Below, in pieces: positions 22,111-33,984 of a stretch of DNA of 64,000 nucleotides. Numbering within the stretch: position 1 is the first letter of the stretch; each line of letters opens with the position of its first letter. The notes beneath the pieces were generated by a model that was not told the DNA's origin, did not search any database, and worked only from the letters and a program-made list of their open reading frames with translations. The stretch covers positions 7,440,001-7,504,000 of the forward strand of contig JAFFSR010000251.1 of NCBI GenBank assembly GCA_017163975.1, read 5' to 3'. The DNA comes from Anastatus disparis (Eukaryota; Arthropoda; Insecta; Hymenoptera; Eupelmidae). Made by a program: the position numbers and the translations under genes.

Positions 22111-23289
22111 ATGATAGTATTATACAGCCAAACAGCGACGTTTTATGTAACAGCATAATACAATTTTTTTTAAATGATTGTATTCTGACGAAATATTTCA
22201 AACAATTTTTTTTATAGATTAATTATTTATTAATTTTTTGTTCATAGCTATAGGTATAATTGAATATTTCATACTTGATATTTCTATACTTTTTCTTTCA
22301 CAAATTTTATATTTTTACATCTTAACATTTTGTATATTTTTTATCTAGATTATTTAATATTATATTCTTTGATCGAACTACTATAGATAAATTAAATATT
22401 TATCGTATATAAAAAAATAATAAAATTTATTGGTTTTATTGAGAAGTATCAATAGTTTTTCAATGCAAATACTTTTGCAAAGATTAAAAACTAAAAGAAG
22501 AGAAAAATTTTATTTTTTTGTTTGATCCTTGTTTTCTACTTTAAACGTATTTGAAAAAAGATTTAATATAATTTTGAAAAAAAGTTGATGGTGTATATAT
22601 TATTGCGTTGAGTTTGCGATATGTATTTTTCCTTCTTGGGAAAGTAAGGTTGAAATTAAATAAACGGTACAAATAGCGATTAAGAGAAAAACAGAATGAA
22701 TTCAGAACGTTACAAAACAAATTTTTAAATTTGTTGCACTGAAAAATATTTTGATTTTAAGATCGAATTTCATTCGAAAACAATAATACGTTAACAAATA
22801 AATATGGCTTTGTTTTAAAGTATTGTAATTTGCAATTCTACTAAAATTCTTATAGTAAAGCGGAAGATATCAGATTTAAGGGAAAAAATTTTTATATTTT
22901 AATTTAGTTAAGAACATAAGAATCTGTTCAATAAATCTAAAAACTTATGGCAATCATCGGTACAAAAGTTTTAATATTTATTTAATAGATTATAATATTT
23001 CTTACTAAATTAAGATATAAAAACTTTCTTCCTGTATGGCATCTTACCCCGCTTGACTATATAAATTTTAAAAACTAAAAAAACTTTTTTAATTTAATTC
23101 TCGCAAACATTTTTTCAACAACCTTATTCTATTTGGGGCCCCCTGATAACCGGGGTCCGGGGCTATAGCCCTACCTAGCCCCCCCCCCCTTTAATCTGCC
23201 CCTATTGAAAAGGCAATCAGCTAGCATATATGTTCGAAATTTATAAAGTACAATATGAGTAAATATTAATGTTAGACAATTTTTTTATA

Positions 23290-24363
23290 TTAAAATAACA
23301 TTTAAATAAATATAAAAAGATTAATGAAACTCAAAGAGCTCCATGAGAAAGCATTCCAACAAAGCACTTGGCAGCGTTTTTAAATATGGCAAACAAATTG
23401 GAAGTAACGAAAGAAACCAAAAAAAGTACTGAGATGTCATAACAGGGTTAAAAGTAACCATTGTTATAGCTTGTGTAAACAAGTCAAAAGGTAACTTCTC
23501 TTTTGTTGCATATCGAAAAACTAAGCAACTAATATCGATACTTTAGGTAAGAATGTAAAAATTTTTTGAATAATAGTTGGACCTTCCAGCGCTGACAAAT
23601 ACATCATATAAAAGAATACAGAAAAATTGTGTCTAACATCTTTTCTTACCAGATGATAGATACAGCTTTCATCTAAAAATCTTCTTCCATAAAATGCACA
23701 GCCTATAGCTGTCAAGTCAAATAATGTCAATATGCACGGTACAAGTAATTTTAGTTGCCTTCGATTTGGTATGAATAAATTTTTTCCTTGTAAGTGATTG
23801 TACATAACAAGACTAAAAGCAAGGGGATATAGTCTAAAATGTATTGGTAAACCATGGGCAATTCCAGCCATAATAAGTTGTTCATTTTGTAATAAATACA
23901 AAGTCCACAAAACTAAATAGACTGCTAAAGGATCTGCATTTCCTCTTGTTGATATGTCTATTACCAATGGATTGTACAACCATAAAAGTGCACAAAGATT
24001 AGCTGCTTGTGGTTTAAAATTTTGATAAATAAGTATTTTTCTCATTATTTTAGCAACCAATATATCAATAACAGAAAAGAAAACTTTTCCATAATCTTGA
24101 TGTAAATATACATTAGGAACTATTAACATAGCAAGTAATGGTGTATACCTATAAGTATGGCACTCATAAGACGATCCTCCTTTGGTTATATATCGAACTG
24201 CATCAGTATACACTTTATAATCCACATCAGTGTATGGTACTTTGAAATATTTATCATGATAATTCGAATAAGTTATGAGAGCTAGTCTCACTAAAAAAGC
24301 TATAACGCAATGAATTAGCAGTGAGACTAAATTACTAGATTGTCCTACTTTTTTCTTCGGCAC
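23290..24363 (-). pseudogene. PIGM: GPI mannosyltransferase 1 (PIG-M), frameshifted and C-terminally short
   Basis: PIG-M adds the first mannose to the GPI anchor precursor in the endoplasmic reticulum, using dolichol-phosphate mannose. The open frame 24363-23521 (280 residues) starts MPKKKVGQSS and has a first membrane segment at about 12-32, the DxD-type motif TDVDYKVYTDA at 45-55, TYRYTPLL, STRGNADPLAVYLVL, HFRLYPLAFSL and VRKDVRHNFSVFFYM, all in the expected order. At about 23521 the frame stops. One base away the homology resumes with VTFNPVMTSQYFFWFLSLLP and ends near 23335. The final 80-90 residues known from the family are absent, and a hAT element begins at 23204. It is either a decaying gene or a real gene with a sequencing indel; the missing C-terminus favours decay. 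Confidence 0.85.
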
Positions 24364-24436
24364 TATTTTGCCAATACTAACTTTGTTATTTGGTGCAAAA
24401 TGTTTTGTTATTTTTATACAATTTATATTAGCAGTT

Positions 24437-24553
24437 TCATAATTTTATTTTATTTTGTGCTGCTGCTTTTAGAAGACAAGCTTTAAATTTATCAAATTCC
24501 GTTTTACAATAATCTTTTTTTAAATTAGATTTATTTATTACACAATCAGCATA
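24437..24553 (-). CDS. CHCH-domain protein, terminal exon (NDUFAF8-like)
   Basis: After a strong acceptor (CACTCTCCTTGTCAG) the frame reads YADCVINKSNLKKDYCKTEF and then DKFKACLLKAAAQNKIKL, then stop. The spacing of the three visible cysteines and the LKKDYC...EF...CL..AA pattern match the short mitochondrial complex I assembly factor NDUFAF8 as I know it; a first cysteine would lie in the upstream exon. That exon was not located: a TIR element (24640-25985) occupies the adjoining intron. The stop lies 73 bp upstream of the PIG-M ATG on the same strand. Confidence 0.6.
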   Translation of the reverse strand, partial: YADCVINKSNLKKDYCKTEFDKFKACLLKAAAQNKIKL

Positions 24554-24639
24554 CTGACAAGGAGAGTGCCAGGGTATTGGGACGCAGATTTTGCTCAAAT
24601 TTTTGGAGATGATTTTGGATGTAAAAACATAAAAAAAGC

Positions 24640-25985
24640 CAAGTTACTAGACTCTAACGCTCAATATTTTCCTAGTTACAGGCAATTATGTTAAGTCCTG
24701 ACTTTACACCAGGGCATAATTAATAATTAATTATGTTGTTGTTATGAGGAAACTATGTTTTATTATAATATTGAATAAAAGAATATAGTTTGATTTTAAA
24801 ACGTTTAGTTTAAAAGTTAAGTCTAGTGGTAGAAAAGCTCTATCAATTTTAATTTATATGAATCATTCTCACGATTAAATATACTTGAATTGAAAAAAAT
24901 ATAGATCAAAATATAATTGTAATGATCTTACCTTGATTTCGTTAAGTAGATACAGGCAGACAATAAATAGGTACACTTGATTTAATATTTTAATTATAGA
25001 GATTTTATTTGTTACTTTTATAATAAACTGAATATAGAGCGATTTAATATATTGCGCGAATAATTTTATAATTTTAAAGTGCGAGAAATATAGTTGTAAT
25101 AATTGTATCTTTTGAAGTGCTCATTTAAAAGTTCTTGTAGAAGTTCTTTGATGAAATGCTTTGAAAAAGTGTCTGCTTTAAAGTGCGCCCTAATCTTGAT
25201 TTGATCTATCTTTTTATATTGATGATACCTACCTTGTTTTTGAATAACTGTTTTATAATTTGAATTTTTAATTGATGTCAATCGATGGAGCAATGCTTAT
25301 TATGCATTTTGACTCTTATTGAATTATATGGTTAACGTGGTAAATCTGGTTCATGTAGTCTTCGTAATTGTTCTTATTTTGTTGATTCTGTAAATCGCAT
25401 TGCACTTTCTTTTGTTTCTTAACAAATGACTTAATTTTACAATATGCTTGCTAAGGTAAATTAGCTGATTGATCAATAACTGCATAATTTTGAAATAATA
25501 AATTTTGAAATAAAAGTACGCGACGTAACAATTAAATAAAATCACTATAAAAGTTCATAGATTTTCAAATGCTTATAATTCTTCAGCATTAATAGCTAGA
25601 AGCTTAAAACTTTTTTAAATGAAAGCTGAGTTAAAATCTTTTTGGAATAATAGTTACAGCATATAAAAATACTATTTTTCTCTAGAATTATAAAGCAATG
25701 AAAACTAGACCAAATTTCAGCATTTATTATTAATTAATGTTATGGAGAAGAAATTTAGGTCCATTTTTCATTGCTTTATAATTCTAAAGAAAAATAATAT
25801 TTTTATATGCTGTAACTACTATTCCGAAAAGATGTTAACTTAGTTTTCATTATAAAAAAAATTTTAAGCTTCTAGCTATCAATGCTGAAGAATTATAAGC
25901 GTTTGAAAATCTAGTAACTTTTATAGTGATTTTATTTAATTGTCTGTAACTAAGGAAATATTGAGTGTTAGAGTCTAGTAACTTG
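24640..25985. mobile_element. fold-back TIR element with a nested insertion in its left arm
   Basis: The left end CAAGTTACTAGACTCTAACG and its inverted partner at 25985 define the element. The arms originally ran about 220 bp each. The right arm is continuous to about 25760. The left arm is split after CAATTA (24683-24688) and resumes at CAATTA (25529-25534), so 24689-25528 is an 840-bp insertion with a 6-bp target duplication. Open frames in the insertion have no recognisable content. Confidence 0.75.
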
Positions 25986-26166
25986 TATTGTTCAAATTAT
26001 AATAAAAGATTTAGGATAACGATTTATCCATGGTAAATCTTTCAATACTGCTTTTCTTCTTAAGGTATGAGACATATATCATTTTATAACCTTTTGCTGA
26101 ACAAATAATTATTATTATCATTAAGTTTGTAGTCAAATATAAATGTATGAAAATTTTAGTTAATTC

Positions 26167-26347
26167 TAAATCTAGGCGGCGAGCAAGCGTACGCTAATCT
26201 CTGTTTATAAACTCTCTTAGCGTACGCTAGTATGGCATCATCCTTGCATACGCTAATATGGCACCATCCTTGCGTACGCTAATATGGAACTTTTCTTGCG
26301 TACGCTAAAATTTTGTATAAACAGTCTTTAGTGTACACTAGATTTAG
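26167..26347. repeat. tandem palindromic GCGTACGC repeats
   Basis: Six short units contain TAGCGTACGCTA-like palindromes, three of them followed by ATATGGCACCATCCTTG-like spacers at a period of about 30 bp. The outer ends are themselves inverted (AAATCTAG at one end, CTAGATTT at the other). Confidence 0.65.
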
Positions 26348-26734
26348 TAGAAAAATATTCCAAATCAACTCTGATCTCAAGGGAACTATCTTAATTATTC
26401 TATTGTTCCTATCATTGGGATATAATTCTGAATTAATAAATTGGGAATGAGGTTATACTAAATAAATTAAATCAACAAATAAATTAAAGTTTTTATACAA
26501 TGTGAAAAAATCTTCATTTAATTAACTTATTACTCCAATGAAAAAAAAATTATATTTAATATGAATGTTATGATGAAACTTATTTTATAACTAATTAACT
26601 TATGTTATTATATATCTTATGTGAACAATTTTTTTTCTCATAAATATAGCTGCATTCTTTACAAAAAAATTCGAAATAGAACTTAAAATCTAAAAATAAA
26701 AATAATCTAAATCTTAACTTTAAAATCTCGTCTA

Positions 26735-27896
26735 CACTAAGAAAAAAATATGATTGTATCAACCGAATCCTACTGTTAATATATCACGATGATATATTCT
26801 ATTCATTTAACAGACGAGTTCTGTTAATTTGATAGAATCGTAATATTGATTCAATTTAAAATTAACTTTAATTTGACAGCAAAGTAAGTTAAAATAGCAG
26901 TTACATTTTATTGTATCAAACAAATAAGTTTTAAAGATGATAAAAGAGTTTTTCATTTATTTGAAACTCACAGCTCACACAGTTCCAATTTCCAGATATT
27001 AACACATAACTTATAATATAACAATGATCATTATTCGTTTCTTAAGTGAAATTTTTTAACATTTTCTTAGATATATTATATATTACACTATTGATATTTA
27101 CAAATAAAATCTAACATCGCTCGCTAACTAACTATACGCATCGCATCGCATCGCATTTATACATACAGCGGAGAAATTCATTTGGTCTTATATACTAACT
27201 GACGTACAGTCTTACCACTTGCGGGTTACAAGAAATACGCCATCTATTATTATACTATCGAAACGTAACTGTATTGAAAAGCGGGAGATTTCAAAATACT
27301 TAGTGAATAACATAAAAATCTTTATAAAATATCAACGAAATAAATGACAAATATTTTATTTTGACTAATGTTTTTTTATGTTAACTGTTATTCAATTATA
27401 TCAACAGTAGGGCTGTTGATATAATTGAATTGAAACATTTGTATTGAAATAATTCATCAGTTAATTTAAGCATGTGCGTATTATTGGTTCAATTTATAAA
27501 ATTTTGTTGAAATGTAAGTCACACTTTTATTTTGACTTACGTTCTTTTTATTCTAACTATTATTCAATTATATCAACAGCCGCGCTGTTGATATAATTAA
27601 ATTTAAACATTTATTTTGAAATAATTCATCAGTTAATTTGAGCATGCACATTTTATTGATTCAATTCATAAAATTTTGTTGAAATGTAAGTCAAACTTTT
27701 ATTTTGACGTACGTTCTTTTATATTAACTGTTATTCAATTATATCAACAGCCGTGTTGTTAAATTGGCAGCACGATCGTAATCGGGCTATTTTAACTGCA
27801 CAGATTCTGTTGGATCAAAAAAATTCAGTCAGATTAACAGCGGATCTGTTAAATCAATAACATTTCAGTTGATCTGATGAAATTTTTTTCTCAGTG
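26735..27896. mobile_element. TA-flanked TIR element with CACTRAGAAAAAAAT ends
   Basis: The ends CACTAAGAAAAAAAT and the inverse of CACTGAGAAAAAAAT are each bordered by TA. The interior is non-coding and contains 2.4 copies of a 172-bp tandem repeat (27357-27775). Confidence 0.7.
27357..27775. repeat. 172-bp tandem repeat, 2.4 copies
   Basis: TTTTGAC starts recur at about 27360, 27531 and 27703. Each unit contains a hairpin in which ATATCAACAGC pairs with GCTGTTGATAT, followed by a shared AATTCATCAGTTAATTT tract. The third copy is cut short by the element's right end. Confidence 0.75.
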
Positions 27897-29498
27897 TAGG
27901 GACGTATATATAAAAGTACATAATCACGTAAATTCTAGATGCACAAAAAATCGTATACAAAAAATATATTTTATATAATAGATGTTTTTTTAATCTTGTG
28001 CATAATTAAATATGCACTGTGTATCAAATTTTATTTTTATTTTTTTGCGCATAAACCATATTATCTCAAATATATGAATATATAAGTTAATTATTTAAAA
28101 AATCATTCCCATGATAACATTTATAGTGAAGATGATTTTTGTTTTTTAATTAGCGGTATAAGAATTTGATTAAAGATTTGAGTTTGTCTCGGCAGCGTCT
28201 TGTAACGTACGTGGAGACGGCTTCGCGTACGCAAAATCCCTTTCCCCTCATCATCCCCACCCTGAAGAAAACAATTCATCCATTTTTCGTACGGAAAACT
28301 TTTACGTTCACGATTAAAATTTTTCTTTAACTTTGCGTACGAAAAAAAAAATTTTCAACGCATTCAAAAGGGATTGCGAAAAGGATTATCAGTATATTAC
28401 AGTCGCAGACGAAGAAAGTGTCGATTTGGAAAACTTTCGCACGCGAAAGAGTTTATCAGCATGTCAACAAATTCGCACGCGAAAAATTTTTGAAATATGT
28501 TTTAAAATTATATTTCAAATTATTTCTTTAATTAAATACAACCCAATAACCCAAAGATCCAAGTATCCCCCAAAGGGATATTTGTGTTTTTAGGTTATTG
28601 GTTTTATGTTTAACAAGAAATAATTTGAAAAATAATTTTAAAAAATATTTTCAAATTTTTTTGCGAGCGAAACTTTGCGGAAGCAAAGTTTTCGCGCTCG
28701 ATGGAACTTGGAACCGATAATTTCGCTTGTGAACTGACACTTTAATTCGCGTGCGAATTTGGTGACATGCTGATAAACTCTTTCGCGTGCGACTGTGTTA
28801 CACTAATAATCCCTTTTGCATGCGAGTGCGTTAGAAAATTTTTTTCGTACACGAAGCTAAAGAAAAATTTTATTTGTAAACGTAAAAGTTTTCCAAACTT
28901 CGCATACAAAAATGGATGGATTGTCTTCTTAGATAGATAGATATTGTTTTGTTTTGTAAAAAGAGTACAAAAAGGCGTGTAATACATGAAATAATAAGTA
29001 ATAATTCTATACAAAGTATTGTGCATAATAAGATAAAATATCACAGTCAAATATTAAAATCAATATATAATACTGTATCAGTAAGTCACCATATTAAAGC
29101 GATATCACAGACTATTCTAAATACACGCAGAAAACAAGAAAACATAAATTACAATAAAAAACAGTCTTAAATATCTATCAGTCATAGAATTAAAATCAAA
29201 TAACATAATATAAAAATGAATCACTGTCATGACATCAAATAAAAATAAAATTGGACAATACTATAAAAATAAAATTGGACAATATAACAACAAAGTAATA
29301 ATAAATAATTTAAAAAAAAAATAAAATAATAATAACATTCAAAGAATAAAAACTTGATACGGAAAACAGAACCACTCATTCTTTCTGCATTCATTCATCC
29401 ATCATTCACGCTAATAAATATATTCACACCTTAAATCTACATATAAGACAAAAGAAAATAAATTAACATAAAAATTAAAATACTTAAAATTAAGTTCA

Positions 29499-29708
29499 TT
29501 AGAGGTCGAGTAAGTACTTTCTCAAAGCCGACTTGAACCTGTCCAGCGATGGAAGATTTTTTATATCAGCAGGCAGAGAGTTCCAAAAATGCGCACCTTG
29601 AACTTGAAAGGAATTTCTTCCAGTCTCAGTACGCATGAAGGGCACCGCGAAATCCTTAATCTCTTCCCTAGTGGCTACCCTAAGTACATTTCTAATGAAA
29701 AGACTCAC
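29499..29708 (-). pseudogene. LINE ORF2 C-terminal fragment
   Basis: About 69 codons encode the last part of ORF2 (RTETGRNSFQVQGAHFWNSL onward). Its closest relative in the window is the end of the second LINE (19560-19770). It is cut on its 5' side by the SINE; coding homology continues beyond it at 30185-30320. Confidence 0.8.
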
Positions 29709-29713
29709 TAGAT

Positions 29714-30171
29714 ATAGGAGCCACGGTGGCTCAGGGGCTAGAACCCGACTCTCACCCAGAGGGCCGGGGTTCGAGTCCCGGTGAGGGCGGGATTTTTTCC
29801 ATTTTTAATTAAAACTGGAGAATTTTTCGGACTCATTGACACCGTGGTGGACCACCCCCGAGTGATTTTCCGCGGTTTTAACTAAAACCACAGATAATTA
29901 TTCGAGGATCGGTAAGGCAGAATGCGACTTCTCCACTACTATAGTTGAGCTGAAACGTTCTGCCGGGTTGGTGTGAGCTCTCGATGCGCTTAAAAGGATG
30001 GGTAGAGCGAGTCTCCTCGCCTGAGTAGGCCTGCACGGGTACGCGAACACCTTCTGGGGTAAAAAAGGTAGGGCTTCGAACGCGAAATCACCGGAACACA
30101 TAGATGGTCGAGGTGTCCCGTAAAAAGGTTGTAGAACCTGTACGGGTATGGAACTTGAAAGATAGATAGAT
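29714..30171 (+). mobile_element. tRNA-derived SINE with 13-bp target duplication
   Basis: The head contains a Pol III A box TGGCTCAGGGG and a canonical B box GGTTCGAGTCC. The body is about 380 bp and the tail is GATA repeats. The identical flanks AGACTCACTAGAT (29701-29713 and 30172-30184) are the target-site duplication inside the LINE. The head resembles a tRNA but lacks a full tRNA fold and CCA context, so it is not called as a tRNA gene. Confidence 0.85.
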
Positions 30172-30743
30172 AGACTCACTAGATACTCAGGAGTATTCAT
30201 GCGCACGATTTCGTACATAAGTTCAGTCATGAAAAACTGTTTCCTTGAATCAGTACGCAGCCAACCAAGCGCAGCTCTATGAGGAGAAATATGATCGCTC
30301 ATTCCTACGCCTAATACATTCTTGAGGATGGGGATGAGGCAAAAGTGATTTCGCGTATGTGAAACCGTCTTCGCGTACGTTACAAGACGCCGCCGAGACA
30401 AACTTTAAAAATTTTTACATATTGGATAAAAACTTTAATTTATTAGTTGAAACCTCATTCCTAATGTATTAAATGAAAATTATATCCCAATGATAGGAAT
30501 AATGGTATAATTAATACGATTTTACAAAATTTATCAAGATTTTAGAACAGTTCAATTTCAAATAACCAATATTAAATATTTTTAGAATTTTTTTGTGAGA
30601 TATATTTTTAAAAACATTAAATAATACTTATAATATTTGATTATGCATTTAAATATTAATTATGGACGCGGAAAAAATTATTTTTACAAATTTTATATGA
30701 AAAAACAGTAACTGGCACCTCCGTAGCAATACCCACATCTACC

Positions 30744-32028
30744 CTATGTTCAAATGTTTCTATACGTTTTTAGTGACGTATAGAAGCTTTCCATACGAAC
30801 CCGAGTCGTATGGATTATTTATGACGTCGTACCAGGTATTCGGTGTTGTATGTGCAAAGCTAGTTAAATGGGTATAGAGGTTACATACATTTTAATTCGT
30901 AGCACAACTATATTCAGTTTGCTATACTTCACATAAAAAATATAGATAATTCCATATCTCACATGGTGACGTATGGATTCATCTATACGTCACACTATAA
31001 GGTAGTAATTAGCTATGAAGCGATCGTCGAAGTCGTAAAATTGGTTAGTTTAATCGACGTGTTTTGTTTTTTCTTTTGACATTTTGTTCTTTAATAAATT
31101 TAAAAAATATGAAAAAATAAAAAAAATTGATTAATTATAAAAAAAATTAGTGCAAATAATGAAAAAAATTAGTACAAATAAAAAAATAATAATTATAATA
31201 GTGAAAATGAGACAGTGAAGAAAAAACATTAATTATAAAATGTGCGTGATATGCGTGGTCAGCTTGTCAAATTTGTGACACATCAATGACGGTACCGCAG
31301 ACGATCCGCGTCTACACTGTTACCATACGTTTATTAAAATTTAAATCAAAAGAAAGAAGGATTGCGAATTTGTACATTTATAATTTTATAGTCCCTCATA
31401 CCTGCTACAACGACATAAAATCATCTACGCCATTTGAGAGTAAGAAGGATGAATAAGGCGAGTTTGTTGCGAGAACAGTAAACAGTCGAGGGCGCGCGAA
31501 GCACACCCGAGATTGACTGCTGTTTGAGTTACGTAGATAATTTTATGTCGTTGTAGGCCAAATGAGGGACCATAACAAAATCGATTAAAAATAAAAACAA
31601 AACACACACAACACACTACACATTAAATCTAACTTATCAATGCGTTCAATTGAATAATTTCAATCGAATTTCACAACATTTTTATTTACGTAACACTTTT
31701 TTTTTTATTAATTTGATTTATTATTATGTTTTTAACATTAATAAATAATATATTAATGTTTCTTCAAAATTTTTTGGTAATACGTCAAAATCAGTTGCTG
31801 TCACTTTTTCATTTGTTTTTAATTTGTAAACATGAATCTTCAATTTTTTCGCATCGCTGTTCGCATAACCCAAAATTTTTTTATGGTTAAGAAAATGTCA
31901 AAGTCAGCTGTGAGCATAGGGTTTACCTAAGTTGACCAGTCTGAAGACATATATAATCCATACGACTCTGGGTTCGTATGGAAAGCTTCCATACGCCTCT
32001 GAAAGCGTATAAAAACATTTGAACATAG
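30744..32028. mobile_element. TIR element with CTATGTTCAAATGTTT ends
   Basis: About 85 bp at each end are inverted copies that include CTTTCCATACGAACCC and its partner. The interior is mostly AT-rich, and a nested palindrome lies at 31391-31570. No transposase is visible. Confidence 0.75.
31391..31570. repeat. GC-rich hairpin module, copy A
   Basis: The outer ends GTCCCTCAT and ATGAGGGAC, then CTACAACGACATAAAAT and its inverse, frame a core hairpin in which GAACAGTAAACAGTCGAGGG pairs imperfectly with CCCGAGATTGACTGCTGTT. The core is strongly GC-rich against its surroundings. The left half reappears inverted in copy C at 42.9 kb. Confidence 0.75.
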
Positions 32029-32575
32029 TTAGAGACGAGCCAAAGCGTACGCGATGTCAATACAAATTTAGCTGGGTCTATGGGTATTGAGCCGAACTTG
32101 GCCTACGACGACATAAATATGCATATATATACACTATACAACCACCAATTTTTAAAAATGTTTGTCTATTGCATAACTTTCCAAAGAACAACCAAATAGC
32201 ATATTCCTTTCAAATCACTCAAAATATAATCGAAACATATTGAATCTGATTCGGGAATTGATTGAGCTGAAAAAATAGCATATTATAATTAGAGCGGATT
32301 CAAATATATTCTACATGTTATTTCCTCCAAAAAGTATTCTTCAAGTTTTTACAAAAAATTGATCGTTTTTTGCGAAAAAATTGATAAAGGAATTCATTTT
32401 ACCAAATATTTGAAAATTTCTAATTATTCTATCACTTCTAACTTTAGAACCATTTGATGTACACATTTAAAAAAATTTGTGTGTTTTGGCTATGAAATTA
32501 AACATATTTCAGCGATAACATAATATACTTTGAGCGATTTTCTATTTTTAACCGTGTGAATTGACGTGGAATGTC

Positions 32576-32610
<35 letters not shown>

Positions 32611-32612
32611 TT

Positions 32613-32691
32613 ACACAAGGCGCGTACAGTGGGTATTTTACTCCCTCCCAGCGAAAAGTAAGGTACCCACTGTACGCTGCCTGTGTCAAAA
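32613..32691. repeat. GC-rich hairpin beside AT microsatellites
   Basis: ACACAAGGCGCGTACAGTGG at the left pairs with CCACTGTACGCTGCCTGTGT at the right, with a short loop. (AT)n tracts lie at about 32574-32605 and 32767-32797. A smaller CACCC...GGGTG hairpin lies near 32737-32759. Overlapping 60-70 codon frames here are not genes. Confidence 0.6.
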
Positions 32692-32765
32692 AATCGTATA
32701 TTCTCCACGGGAGTAAATGAAAAATCCCTTAAATCGTATGTTTGTCACCCTCGCCTTCGGCTCGG

Positions 32766-32797
<32 letters not shown>

Positions 32798-33984
32798 CTA
32801 GGGGGGGTACCCCCCTGCTCGCGCTGCTCGCCAACCCCCAGTTATGCTATAAATATAATTATATATTAAACATTTATTATTAATATTATATTATATAATG
32901 TAATATTATTTAATTTATTATATAATATAATTTTTATCTAAACTCTAAATAAATATTTTTACTATTTCTATTAATATTAATTATTTATGTTACTTTATAT
33001 AAAAATACCTCAACACTATTTTGTTCATTATATTTCAAAAAGAAGAGATATATATAATTATTATTAATTCATTATTTTTTTATTTTTATAAAAAAAGAAG
33101 AGATATATAGTGTTGAGGTTCGGCTTTCCACACCACCTTACATTTCAAACCTTTATCAATATAACTTATAAATATTTATTTTTTAAATCAATATTAATTT
33201 TGAATAAATTTGTAAAATTTTTTTGTTAATATAATTATATAATATATGAAGTTTTAAAAAAGGTGTGTAACATAGAGGTACCTTAATGGCGCGTTAGATT
33301 TTTTGATTAGTGGAAACCCTCGCCAGTAGCCCTAAAAACCACTTAGTCTTATAAAATATATTTTATTTTAAATATTTATAATATATTTAATTATATGTAG
33401 TATAACTTAAAAATAGTGTTATTATTGTTATGATATTAATGATCATTAGTTTAAAATATATTGAAAATTTTGTTGATAATTTAGTATATTATTTGATATA
33501 TCGTAATGATTTTGAGTTTTATAAGATTTATAGGATTATTTTGTTATAATTCCTTTTTTATATCTTTTTTCTCATTTTAAACATTTTATGAGATATATCA
33601 AAAATTCATACTAAAATTTATAAATTTATTATGATATTGTAAATGAAATTATTACATGATCATTATATCATATTTTATTTAAAATTTAGTTATTTATATA
33701 ACAAATAAATAAATAAAATAATTTTAAATTATTTTATACTTACTTATACTATATTTACCTGTATAAAAGTTATGAATATGAATTTTTTATTTATTGTTGT
33801 TATTAGTTAAATTATTTATTTATTAAAATTTCGTTTTATAAATTTTAAATAATCATAACTTTTAAATATTTTAGTTAATTTTTAAATATTCTAATTTTTT
33901 TTGTTTTTAATAATATTAATAATTTAAAAATTTTTTTTAAATTTATTATTATATATTTAAATATTTATGATTTATTTTAATTTT

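Larger units (their letters stand above)
21130..23204 (-). mobile_element. hAT transposon, degenerate, 8-bp target duplication
   Basis: The element begins CAGGGGCGGATCAAGG and ends with an inverted TAGGGGCAGATTAAAGG-like terminus. It is flanked on both sides by TTGAAAAG (21122-21129 and 23205-23212), the 8-bp duplication expected of hAT. GC-rich subterminal tracts (GGGGCCC) are inverted at both ends. Inside, only a C-terminal transposase relic remains (21533-21718). It lies immediately 3' of the PIG-M gene. Confidence 0.85.
28934..30320 (-). mobile_element. 5'-truncated LINE copy, split by a SINE
   Basis: On the minus strand this matches the 3' end of the LINE at 16.4-20.5 kb, from its ATGTATTAGGCGTAGGAATG region to the ATCT tail. 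The C-terminal coding remnant 29499-29708 includes HFWNSLPADIKNLPSLDRF. A TTCTT duplication flanks the copy (about 28929-28933 and after 30320). Positions 29714-30171 are a later SINE. Confidence 0.8.
28181..30404. mobile_element. long palindromic element interrupted by a LINE
   Basis: AGTTTGTCTCGGCAGCGTCT at the left is matched in inverted form at 30404. The left arm continues through 28275-28500, and its mirror continues through 28640-28930, then resumes at 30319 after a LINE insertion. Without the LINE the element is about 830 bp with arms of about 370 bp. The arms carry several GCGCACGCGAA and GCGTACG motifs. The 86-codon frame at 28333-28593 is arm sequence only. Confidence 0.75.

Noticed and set aside
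26167..26347. Possible CRISPR-like array
   Set aside because: There are too few units and the spacers are near-identical, in a eukaryotic context with no cas genes. The repeats are short palindromes in a tandem array.
29714..29800. tRNA gene
   Set aside because: A and B boxes are present, but the rest is a SINE body with a target duplication. No complete tRNA cloverleaf could be drawn.
29898..30401. 167-aa minus ORF
   Set aside because: It runs across the SINE antisense strand, a LINE fragment and palindrome sequence, a chance fusion of repeats.
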